A program made the translations under genes and the position numbers. A stretch of DNA of 5,750 nt from Clostridiales bacterium (GTDB lineage: Bacteria > Bacillota > Clostridia > UBA8921): assembly GCA_003535395.1 (NCBI GenBank), contig DOHE01000317.1:1-5750 (forward strand). Reading direction: 5' to 3'. Below the pieces are notes generated by a model that saw only the letters and a list, made by a program, of their open reading frames with translations, was not told the origin of the DNA and searched no databases. Shown here one piece after another: positions 1 to 5,498 of the stretch. Within the stretch, counting starts at the first letter, position 1. Each line of letters begins with the position of its first letter.

Positions 1-296
1 CGGTTGTTGAAGGTATTGATGGCTTTGATTAGTCCGATGGTACCTATGGAGATCAAGTCATCCATATCCTCCTGCCCGTTGTTGTATTTTTTTACAACAT
101 GGGCGACCAGCCGGAGATTTCTTTCTATCAGGATATTTCGGGCTTCCTTGCTGCCGTTTCGCCATTCTTCTATATATCTGGCTTCTTCTTCACGGGTCAG
201 GGGTTTGGGAAAGGAATTGTTGTTCACCATGTGGCCAAAAGTAAAAAACAGGTCAAAGAACATCTCCAGTATCCTGGAAAGTACAGTATGGACCAT
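1..296 (-). CDS. sigK: RNA polymerase sporulation sigma factor SigK precursor (pro-sigma-K), N-terminal part
   Basis: Sigma-K directs late mother-cell transcription during sporulation, including coat and spore maturation genes. I translated the minus strand: 98 residues are present and the rest lies off the left edge. Residues 27-33 (NSFPKPL) and 56-90 (RNILIERNLRLVAHVVKKY, then DDLISIGTIGLIKA) match sigma-70 region 1.2/2 of SigK. The LVAH-VKKY variant fits SigK better than SigE, which has LVVY-ARKF. Residues 1-22 form a hydrophobic N-terminal extension (LEMFFDLFFTFGH) resembling the B. subtilis pro-sequence that the membrane protease SpoIVFB removes. The ATG at 294-296 is preferred because GGAAGGG lies about 9 nt upstream. 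A second ATG at 228-230 would give a form without the pro-sequence but has no ribosome binding site. The frame is unbroken to the edge, so no skin-type insertion is visible this far, although such elements usually sit further into the gene. The gene is divergent from the coat pair at 493-1073. Confidence 0.93.
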   Translation of the reverse strand, partial: MVHTVLSRILEMFFDLFFTFGHMVNNNSFPKPLTREEEARYIEEWRNGSKEARNILIERNLRLVAHVVKKYNNGQEDMDDLISIGTIGLIKAINTFNN

Positions 297-332
297 AAAA
301 CCTGACCCTTCCGGTGATATGCATCTGAATCC

Positions 333-363
333 AGTATATGTTTCAGTTGTGCAGGGAGTGCAA
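333..363 (-). promoter_or_regulatory. Candidate promoter for sigK
   Basis: On the minus strand, TTGCAC (358-363) is followed after 17 bp by CATATACT (333-340), about 37 bp upstream of the sigK start. The CATATACT box resembles the CATA-type -10 element of the mother-cell sigma factors E and K, and sigK is known to be transcribed by those forms in B. subtilis. The -35 box does not clearly fit sigma-E, and a sigma-A reading (TATACT, 19-bp spacer) is also possible. This is a pattern match only. Confidence 0.3.
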
Positions 364-375
364 GTACAAAAGGGA

Positions 376-401
376 TTTTGATTTTGCCGGCAGAATCAAA
401 A
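376..401. promoter_or_regulatory. 26-bp near-perfect dyad, possible operator
   Basis: Arms TTTTGATT (376-383) and AATCAAAA (394-401) flank a palindromic core TGCCGGCA (385-392), with one mismatched pair at positions 384 and 393. The symmetry is continuous through the centre, which fits a dimeric repressor or activator site better than an RNA terminator, and no U-tract follows on either strand. It lies in the divergent region between sigK (start 296) and the coat pair (start 493), just upstream of the candidate sigK -35 box, so it could control either side. The binding protein is unknown. Confidence 0.4.
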
Positions 402-492
402 ATTATTGCAAATCTTTACATAATCAACCCGGATAATGTTAAAAATAGTAAAGCAAGTTCAAATCCATCCAGATAATAAAGGAGGCAAGTTT

Positions 493-711
493 ATGAAAAA
501 TCTTTCTACGAAGGAAGTCAATTATGTAAAGGACATCCTCTCCTGGGAACTGCTGTCGTCAAAAAAGTGTTTTTCCTTTGCAAACCAGGAAAAAGAGCCA
601 AACCGCCAAAAGCTTCATTTTGACGTGGCCAGGGCACATCAGACAAATTATGTCAATTTACTCAATTACCTGAGTCAGACCGTCAATTCACAGAAAGGAC
701 AGATGCAATAA
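493..711 (+). CDS. Small helical protein paired with a Coat F-type spore coat protein (function unknown)
   Basis: This gene encodes 72 residues starting at the ATG at 493, which has GGAGG at 481-485 with 7-nt spacing. An in-frame ATG at 436 would add 19 residues but would place that strong site inside the gene, so it is rejected. There is no signal peptide or membrane segment. Two predicted amphipathic helices (about residues 5-30 and 38-64, NYVKDILSWELLSSKKCF and FDVARAHQTNYVNLLNYL) suggest a half-bundle related in style to Coat F and ferritin-like proteins. I recall similar short proteins next to cotF-like genes in clostridia but cannot name a family with certainty. Its TAA overlaps the ATG of the Coat F-like gene by one base (TAATG), implying translational coupling and possibly a complex. 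The likely role is as a minor coat component or assembly partner, which is inferred from the neighbour only. Confidence 0.8.
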   Translation: MKNLSTKEVNYVKDILSWELLSSKKCFSFANQEKEPNRQKLHFDVARAHQTNYVNLLNYLSQTVNSQKGQMQ

Positions 712-1073
712 TGGATACACAGTCAACCGTCACCTCCCGCACCGGAGTACAGAAAATAGGAAAACAGCCCACTGAAAACATGAAGATGAACGGACCGGAA
801 ATCACACCGAAGGACATGCTTTATGATTCCCTGACAGCAAATAAGCAGGGACTGATCACTTATCAGACGGCAATCAATGAAACCATCAGCGAGGATTTGA
901 AGAATTTGATGCTGGTAAACCGGGATCGGATCCAATGGGCTCAATCTGCTTTTTTTAATGAACTTTTCAATATGGGAGAGTACCAGGCTGAAACCGCGAC
1001 ACCGCCTCAGGTGGCAGATGCCTATGAGATTTTCAACGGATACCGCTCCCAGCTTCCTTATCAACAGCAGTAG
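711..1073 (+). CDS. Spore coat protein, Coat F (CotF) family
   Basis: This gene encodes 120 residues. The core at about 30-92 matches the Coat F domain: it begins PKDMLYDSLTANKQGL, continues with YQTAINE, and ends in a helix finishing FFNELFNMGEY. This fits the family pattern of a DMLxDxL...K helix, a Y..AI.E helix, and a final helix ending F.E....G.Y. Coat F proteins are small helical proteins found in the spore coat of Bacillus and Clostridia. Residues 1-29 are polar and probably disordered, and the tail 93-120 is Pro/Gln/Tyr-rich (ending YQQQ), as is common in coat proteins. The start ATG overlaps the stop of the upstream 72-residue gene, and an AAAGGA site lies at 694-699 with 11-nt spacing. 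The two genes form one transcription unit, probably made in the mother cell under sigma-E or sigma-K; I found no clear promoter box for it in 402-480. Only sequence pattern supports the family call. Confidence 0.85.
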   Translation: MDTQSTVTSRTGVQKIGKQPTENMKMNGPEITPKDMLYDSLTANKQGLITYQTAINETISEDLKNLMLVNRDRIQWAQSAFFNELFNMGEYQAETATPPQVADAYEIFNGYRSQLPYQQQ

Positions 1074-1080
1074 AGATCAT

Positions 1081-1152
1081 CTGATTGGATTGATGGCACT
1101 GTAAAATGTAACAAAGCTGATTGGATTGATGGCACTGCAAAAAGTCACATAG
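1081..1152. repeat. 36-bp imperfect tandem duplication
   Basis: Copy 1 (1081-1116) and copy 2 (1117-1152) abut directly and match at 32 of 36 positions by eye. The first 21 bp of each (starting CTGATTGGATTGATGG) are identical, and the four differences are at 1102/1138, 1107/1143, 1110/1146 and 1114/1150. The repeat is noncoding and begins 7 bp after the Coat F-like gene stop. Copy 2 contributes the left arm of the hairpin at 1130-1170, so the duplication also created a second, slightly imperfect partner for the right arm. Confidence 0.85.
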
Positions 1153-1170
1153 TTGCTTTTTGCAGTGCCA
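1130..1170. terminator. Perfect 15-bp hairpin between convergent genes; candidate bidirectional terminator
   Basis: TGGCACTGCAAAAAG (1130-1144) pairs perfectly with CTTTTTGCAGTGCCA (1156-1170) around an 11-nt loop. It lies between the stop of the plus-strand coat pair (1073) and the stop of the minus-strand PBP gene (1237-1235), where termination is expected from both sides. The usual terminal U-run is missing; the A5/T5 tract is inside the stem instead. Alternatives are a dispersed palindromic repeat or a miniature mobile-element remnant. The remaining gap, 1171-1234, shows nothing I can support. Confidence 0.5.
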
Positions 1171-1234
1171 AAGTTCTGTGCGCGCAGTCTACTGAGTCAA
1201 ATCTGCCGAAAAATCTCAAGTCCTGTCCAAAATA

Positions 1235-2854
1235 TTATCTGCTCTGCCGAAGCAGGTTAAGAGCATGTATTTTCCTTGCGATAGCAGCAAATACGGGAGC
1301 GGATACATCTCCTCCCATGCCTCCATCCTCCACAAATACAGAGATCACAGTCCTCGGCTCTTCTTCTACTGGAAAATATCCGACAAACCATGCGTGTACC
1401 GTTGGAGACCCGTCACTTTTGACAGCCTCAGCGCTTCCGGTTTTGCCTGCGGCTCCACCGATATCATCCAGGTTTGCCCTGCTCCCGGTTCCGACTGTCC
1501 CAGTCACTTTGTACATCATCTCTTCCAGCATTCTTGCCACATGAGCCGGGATCACGCGCCTGGCACTTCCTGACCGTAATTTTTGGACAATATTCCCGTT
1601 TTGATCCAGTAAAGCATCGGTCACATTAACCGGCGGAAGCACGCCGTGACTGGCAATGGCGCATACCATTGCCGCTGCTTGAAGGGGTGTTACAGATACT
1701 TCGCCCTGACCGATGGAAATATTGGCGGCATCCCCATAGCTCCCCGCTTCCCTGGCAGAAGGAAGATGGCCTGAAGATTCAGCAATCCCCTGTTCCTGGA
1801 TCCCCGTGCTTTTTCCAAGGCCCAAACGGGCTGCCATGGCCAGGATCTTTTCAGCTCCCACATCTATGCCCAGCCGGATAAAAAAGGTGTTGCATGTCTG
1901 AACAAAGGCTTGCTCCAAACCCAATTCTCCGTGCGATGTACCATCATAACAGCGGAAGTGCAGGCTGCCGAAGGAAATAGACCCATTACAGCGATAACGG
2001 GAATACAGGCCTTCTTCCAGAGCTGCTGCCGCATCCACGATTTTAAACACAGAGCCCGGGCTGTATGCAGCAACAGCCCGGTTAAACAGACTGGATCCAT
2101 CCGGATCCGACATGGCAGCATCCACATCCTCCCGGTCAAAATCCGGTCTGCTGGCCATGGCAAGCACATCTCCCGTCATGGCATCCATGACTACGACTGC
2201 CCCCTTGGGGATCAGGTTGTCCATTTCATCTTCTACGATGCGCTGTATGGAATAATCCAGAGTCAGACGCAAATCCAGCGGTGCATTCCCGCTGTCTGCC
2301 TTAAGCAGCCGGATCCCTGAACCTGGAAGCGGTTTCCGGGTCGCATCCGCCAGGATGGCCGTCATGATGCTTGAGCCTGACAGCCGGCTGTTAAACTTTT
2401 CTTCAAGACTTGAAATGCCGGTCCCATCGGACTTGCGCAGATATCCGGTCACATGTGCCGCAAGACTTCTGCCGGCATAGCGAACTGGGATGTCTGCAAA
2501 AACGATATTCGGATGAAAAGCAGCCACTGAACTTATTTCTTCCGATGATACGGGAACCGCATAAGGAGCGGTGTCCGAGCCTTCGCCGTCATTACTGCCT
2601 GAAAAAGTTGGAAGCCCCGGAGGAAAGACAGCAAGGGTCTTTCCTTCCCGGTTGGTAAAGGGGATGCCTTTCCGGTCCAGAATATCTCCTCTTTCCCGGA
2701 ACAGCAATACGCCGTTTCGCTGCTGCGCAACAGCGTCTTTGAGCAAATCATCCCCTTCATTCGACTGGAGAATAAAAAAACGAAGCACAACGATCAAAAA
2801 AACAACGGATAGAATCGTCGCCAGGAACAGAACTCTGTTGCGGAAGGCCGGCAT
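1235..2854 (-). CDS. Class B penicillin-binding protein (peptidoglycan D,D-transpeptidase)
   Basis: This 539-residue, membrane-anchored enzyme cross-links peptidoglycan stem peptides outside the membrane. A single N-terminal transmembrane anchor spans about residues 7-30. A short dimerisation/pedestal region includes the family motif RGDILDRKG (55-63). The transpeptidase domain runs from about 195 to 530 and contains S-V-F-K (catalytic Ser268, Lys271), T-C-N at 320-322 in the position of SxN, and KTG at 471-473. There are no PASTA repeats, which argues against SpoVD, and it is shorter than typical PBP2 or MrdA proteins. The start has GAGGTGA at 2861-2867 with 6-nt spacing. It is the last gene of a likely mltG - U32 - pbp operon, 50 bp behind the U32 gene. 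I recall a PBP and an MltG-like gene beside sigK in Clostridioides difficile as well, so a sporulation role is plausible but inferred. The Thr for Ser in the second motif is unusual. Confidence 0.93.
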   Translation of the reverse strand: MPAFRNRVLFLATILSVVFLIVVLRFFILQSNEGDDLLKDAVAQQRNGVLLFRERGDILDRKGIPFTNREGKTLAVFPPGLPTFSGSNDGEGSDTAPYAVPVSSEEISSVAAFHPNIVFADIPVRYAGRSLAAHVTGYLRKSDGTGISSLEEKFNSRLSGSSIMTAILADATRKPLPGSGIRLLKADSGNAPLDLRLTLDYSIQRIVEDEMDNLIPKGAVVVMDAMTGDVLAMASRPDFDREDVDAAMSDPDGSSLFNRAVAAYSPGSVFKIVDAAAALEEGLYSRYRCNGSISFGSLHFRCYDGTSHGELGLEQAFVQTCNTFFIRLGIDVGAEKILAMAARLGLGKSTGIQEQGIAESSGHLPSAREAGSYGDAANISIGQGEVSVTPLQAAAMVCAIASHGVLPPVNVTDALLDQNGNIVQKLRSGSARRVIPAHVARMLEEMMYKVTGTVGTGSRANLDDIGGAAGKTGSAEAVKSDGSPTVHAWFVGYFPVEEEPRTVISVFVEDGGMGGDVSAPVFAAIARKIHALNLLRQSR

Positions 2855-2866
2855 TTCAACTCACCT

Positions 2867-2894
2867 CATGGATTATTTTTCCGTATTATCCATG
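2867..2894 (-). promoter_or_regulatory. Weak hairpin abutting the PBP ribosome binding site
   Basis: In the 50-bp gap between the U32 and PBP genes, CATGGAT (2888-2894 read on the minus strand) can pair with ATCCATG (2867-2873), with two further pairs inside after a T-T mismatch. The 3' arm ends at the first base of the GAGGTGA ribosome binding site (2861-2867). It could modulate PBP translation or mRNA stability inside the operon. The stem is short and AT-rich, so it may be chance. Confidence 0.25.
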
Positions 2895-2904
2895 GGGGTA
2901 TGCA

Positions 2905-4236
2905 TCAAAAGATTTTATGATCAACCTTTTTTCTCAGGATACTGGCGGGTTTCAAGGAAATTTCCGAGGGGATCAGAACGGTCATCTGTGGATGGGGAGC
3001 CGCCGCAACGGGTTGCATGGAAGAGTCAAACAGCTGATTTGCGGTTATTGATACAGGTTTTCCGCCCCGCACCGGTTCTATCGCCTCCAGGATGTCCCCA
3101 GCCTGGAAACGGTTTCTTTGTTCCACGGACAATAGCCTGCGGACCGGGTCGTATCCGGTGACCAGCCCCACAAATTCATACTCCTGAACATAGGAAATTC
3201 GGGTTTGGAAAGAAGCGCTGCTGTCTTTGCCAAAATAAAAACCGGTATGGTATTCACGATGGCTTACGGATTCCACTTCTTTCTGCCAGTCCGGGTCAAA
3301 CCGGTATGCCTCTTTATCTATTTCAAACGCATCCATCGCATCCCGGTATGCTTTCGTGACCACCGCCACATAATAGGCGCTTTTCATTCTTCCTTCGATT
3401 TTAAAGCTGTCAACGCCCGCTTCATAAAGTGCAGGGATATGCCGGATCATACAAAGGTCTTTGGCGCTTAGGATAAAGCTTCCCCGTTCCTCTTCCTCTA
3501 TGGGATACATTTCCCCCGGGCGACTTTCCTCGGAAAGAAGCAGACGACTTTCCCCCGGACGATTTTCTCCGGAAAGAAGCAGGCGACTTTCCCCCGGGCG
3601 ACTTTCCTCGGGAAACCGAAGAGGGTTCCCCTCATTCAGGGAATACCGCCACCGGCAGGGTTGGGCACAAAGGCCCCGGTTTGCATCCCGTCCGGTTAAA
3701 TATGCGCTTAGCAGGCATCTCCCCGAATAGGCCATGCATACGGCTCCATGAACAAAAACTTCCAGTTTGAGTTGTGATGGCGCTTGACGCCGGATTCGTT
3801 TGATCTCCTCCAGTGTCAGTTCCCGTGCAAGAACAACGCGCCGCGCGCCCTGGCGATGCCAGAAAGCAGCGCTGGCATGGTTTGTATTGTTCGCTTGTGT
3901 GCTGATGTGTATCTCCATATTTGGAGCAAGACTGCGAACCAGATCAAATACCCCGGGATCAGATACGATCAACGCATCCGCACCCATCCTTTCAAAACTG
4001 GAAATCGAATCCGGCATCCGATCCAGATCGTCTTCATGCGGGATCATATTCATAGTGACATACACTTTACAGTGATGTGCGTGAGCGAAAGCAATCCCCT
4101 CCGCCATTTCAGCCGGGGTAAAATTTTCAGCCCCGGCTCTAAGGCCGAATCCGCTTCCGCAATAGACGGCATCCGCTCCATAAAGCACTGCCATTTTTAG
4201 TTTTTCAAGATTCCCGGCGGGGGCAAGCAATTCCAT
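2905..4236 (-). CDS. trhP: Peptidase U32 family protein, TrhP (YegQ/YrrO)-like, tRNA 5-hydroxyuridine synthesis
   Basis: This 443-residue cytosolic protein starts at the ATG at 4236, with AAGGAA at 4245-4250 and 8-nt spacing. The N-terminus MELLAPAGNLEKLKMAVLYG and the GADALIVSDPG and IHISTQAN segments are typical of U32 proteins. Residues 159-177 fit the family signature E-x-F-x2-G-A-V-C-x4-SG-x-C-x-x-S, followed by GLCAQPCRW (188-196) and SFKIEGRMKS (277-286). Cys167, Cys174, Cys190 and Cys194 (or Cys262) are candidate iron-sulfur ligands by analogy with UbiU/UbiV. YegQ (TrhP) of E. coli and YrrN/YrrO of B. subtilis act in prephenate-dependent hydroxylation of tRNA wobble uridine, and in B. 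subtilis they lie downstream of the mltG gene yrrL, as here. Length is close to YrrO (about 420) plus an insert. Residues 210-242 are a 13-residue tandem repeat between the Cys cluster and the ILSAKDLC segment. The alternative is a U32 paralogue with another substrate, for example rRNA (RlhA-like). Confidence 0.9.
   Translation of the reverse strand: MELLAPAGNLEKLKMAVLYGADAVYCGSGFGLRAGAENFTPAEMAEGIAFAHAHHCKVYVTMNMIPHEDDLDRMPDSISSFERMGADALIVSDPGVFDLVRSLAPNMEIHISTQANNTNHASAAFWHRQGARRVVLARELTLEEIKRIRRQAPSQLKLEVFVHGAVCMAYSGRCLLSAYLTGRDANRGLCAQPCRWRYSLNEGNPLRFPEESRPGESRLLLSGENRPGESRLLLSEESRPGEMYPIEEEERGSFILSAKDLCMIRHIPALYEAGVDSFKIEGRMKSAYYVAVVTKAYRDAMDAFEIDKEAYRFDPDWQKEVESVSHREYHTGFYFGKDSSASFQTRISYVQEYEFVGLVTGYDPVRRLLSVEQRNRFQAGDILEAIEPVRGGKPVSITANQLFDSSMQPVAAAPHPQMTVLIPSEISLKPASILRKKVDHKIF
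3511..3609 (-). repeat. 39-bp in-frame tandem repeat in the U32 gene (13-residue unit, about 2.5 copies)
   Basis: Residues 210-242 of the U32 protein read as EESRPGESRLLLS, then GENRPGESRLLLS, then EESRPGE, continuing into MYPIEEEE. In the DNA the element TCCCCCGG recurs at 3512, 3551 and 3590, exactly 39 bp apart, with few substitutions between copies. The final partial copy corresponds to the conserved family segment EE-x-RPGEY found just before the acidic stretch in other U32 proteins, such as IEEAQRPGEYM in E. coli YegQ, so the expansion seems to be built from a native motif. Confidence 0.92.
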
Positions 4237-4298
4237 GTTATAAGTTCCTTCGGGGAAGATTTTGTATTATCCTGATGATTAAAGAGCGGAGTTCCAGG

Positions 4299-5459
4299 TC
4301 ATGGTTTCGGTGAAGGCGATGGCTTGGGAGTGGGAGAGGGCTTGGGTGTTGGGGTCGGCGGAGGGGAATATTCCGCGAATTGGTTATACCCGTATACCGA
4401 CAATGCATAGTTATGTTCTTCCAGGGTCGTGGAAAAATAATGGGTCCCGTCACCCTTGGCGACAAAAAACAGAAAATTCCCTTTTTCCGGATTTAACACG
4501 GCTTCGATCGCCGCCCGGCCGGGATTGCATATGGGTCCGGGAGGCAGCCCTTCCCGCAGGTAAGTATTGTATGCATTTTCTATTTTTGTATCCTCTGCGC
4601 TGATAACAGACTTGAATTTTCCGTCCCGCAAATAGAGGCAATATTGGACGGTGGCACAGGAATCCAACTTTCGGGGGATGTCGAAGCGTCCGGACAGACG
4701 ATTCAAAAACACCCCGGCAACCCGGGACATCTCAGATAATTCAGACGCTTCCTTCTCTACTATGGAAGCCAGGGTGACCACTTCGTATACGGAAAGTCCC
4801 ATTGCTTTTGCCTGGTCGTAGAAATAAGGGGGGAACCGGTTGTCAAAGTTGACGAGCATCCGGTCGATGATATCGATCTCTCCCGCATTCTTATCAAACA
4901 CATAAGTATCCGGAAAAAGAAAACCCTCCAGCCGGTATTTAGATGATGCGGGCAAATCTTTAAGAAAGATATAGTCAAAATCGTAATTTTTGACAGCGTC
5001 AAAGAACCGGTCCCGGTTTATAAGTTCTGCCTGGACCAGCTTGTCCGCAGACTGCAGCAGATTGTACCCTTCCGGGATCATGACCCGGACCCCTTCCGGA
5101 TAACTTACCAGGATCGCCATCAGCTGATCATATTTCAATCCTTTTTGAACGTAATGGGTACCGTATTTGTAGTCTCCGTCATAGCCGTTTACATTGGAAA
5201 GGAAACGGAAAGCCAGGCTGGAAGATATGATCCCTTTTTCCTTCAGTGCTTTTGCGATCTGCCGTGTATTGGAGCCCATGGGCACAAATATTTCGACCCG
5301 GTCTTCTGCAGCTATAACGATATCCTCAGTGACCCGGTTGATGTCTGTGTCGATGACCAGTTTGAAGCATAATAGAAAACAGAACATGAACAGGATGAAA
5401 TAACCTGTGATGCCAAATATTATGCGGGCTCCCAAAGGAATTTTGCTATGATCCATCAT
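4299..5459 (-). CDS. mltG: Endolytic transglycosylase MltG with proline-rich C-terminal tail
   Basis: MltG (YceG family) is an inner-membrane lytic transglycosylase that cuts nascent glycan strands and sets their length. From the ATG at 5459 it has 386 residues: a transmembrane segment at about 11-36, a LysM-like region containing IPEG (128-131), then LEGFLFPDTY (177-186), LASIVEKEA with catalytic Glu235 (equivalent to E. coli Glu218), VFLNRL, SCATVQY and YNTYLREGLPPGPICNPG, ending in GTHYFSTTLEEHN. A further in-frame ATG lies at 5456, and another at 5504 would add 15 residues. The AAAGGA (5464-5469) and GGAGG (5470-5474) sites favour 5459 or 5456, and the 5504 start has no good site. Residues 365-386 are a Pro/Thr/Ser/Lys tail absent from typical MltG (about 340-360 residues). 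It is the first gene of the operon with the U32 gene (62-bp gap) and the PBP, and is divergent from the small peptide at 5560. Confidence 0.94.
   Translation of the reverse strand: MMDHSKIPLGARIIFGITGYFILFMFCFLLCFKLVIDTDINRVTEDIVIAAEDRVEIFVPMGSNTRQIAKALKEKGIISSSLAFRFLSNVNGYDGDYKYGTHYVQKGLKYDQLMAILVSYPEGVRVMIPEGYNLLQSADKLVQAELINRDRFFDAVKNYDFDYIFLKDLPASSKYRLEGFLFPDTYVFDKNAGEIDIIDRMLVNFDNRFPPYFYDQAKAMGLSVYEVVTLASIVEKEASELSEMSRVAGVFLNRLSGRFDIPRKLDSCATVQYCLYLRDGKFKSVISAEDTKIENAYNTYLREGLPPGPICNPGRAAIEAVLNPEKGNFLFFVAKGDGTHYFSTTLEEHNYALSVYGYNQFAEYSPPPTPTPKPSPTPKPSPSPKP
4326..4354 (+). other. G-quadruplex motif opposite the MltG proline-rich tail codons
   Basis: Five runs of at least three G (4326-4328, 4332-4334, 4338-4340, 4344-4346, 4351-4354) are separated by loops of 3, 3, 3 and 4 nt, with a sixth G4 run at 4363-4366. 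This satisfies the standard G3+N1-7 pattern on the plus strand, which is the template strand for mltG. It arises from CCC and CCN proline codons in the tail, so it may be a by-product of protein composition, but it could still slow polymerases near the end of mltG. Confidence 0.6.
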
Positions 5460-5498
5460 GCCGTCCTTTCCTCCCCTGCGTATACTCCCCGTCCAGAC

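Noticed and set aside
1..296. Skin-like prophage interruption of sigK
   Set aside because: The visible 98 codons are continuous; the usual insertion region lies beyond the left edge, so this cannot be tested here.
412..480. Sigma-E/K or sigma-A promoter for the coat pair (CATAATCA at 419; TTGCAA at 406 with GATAAT at 432)
   Set aside because: The CATA box lacks the following T and a -35 partner, and the sigma-A pair has a 20-bp spacer; neither is convincing.
436..492. Upstream ATG extension of the 72-residue gene
   Set aside because: The ATG at 436 lacks a ribosome binding site, and the GGAGG at 481-485 is placed for the ATG at 493.
1081..1152. Possible CRISPR array (36-bp repeat length)
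   Set aside because: The two copies abut with no spacer between them, there are only two, and no cas gene is present.
2571..3161. A 196-codon open frame on the plus strand
   Set aside because: It lies antisense to the PBP and U32 genes, spans their junction, has no good ribosome binding site and no recognisable protein features.
3511..3609. Repeats at 39-bp spacing as a noncoding or CRISPR-like array
   Set aside because: They keep the U32 reading frame, have no unique spacers and encode a 13-residue protein repeat.
3784..4200. A 138-codon open frame on the plus strand
   Set aside because: It is fully antisense to the conserved U32 coding sequence and looks like a codon-bias shadow.
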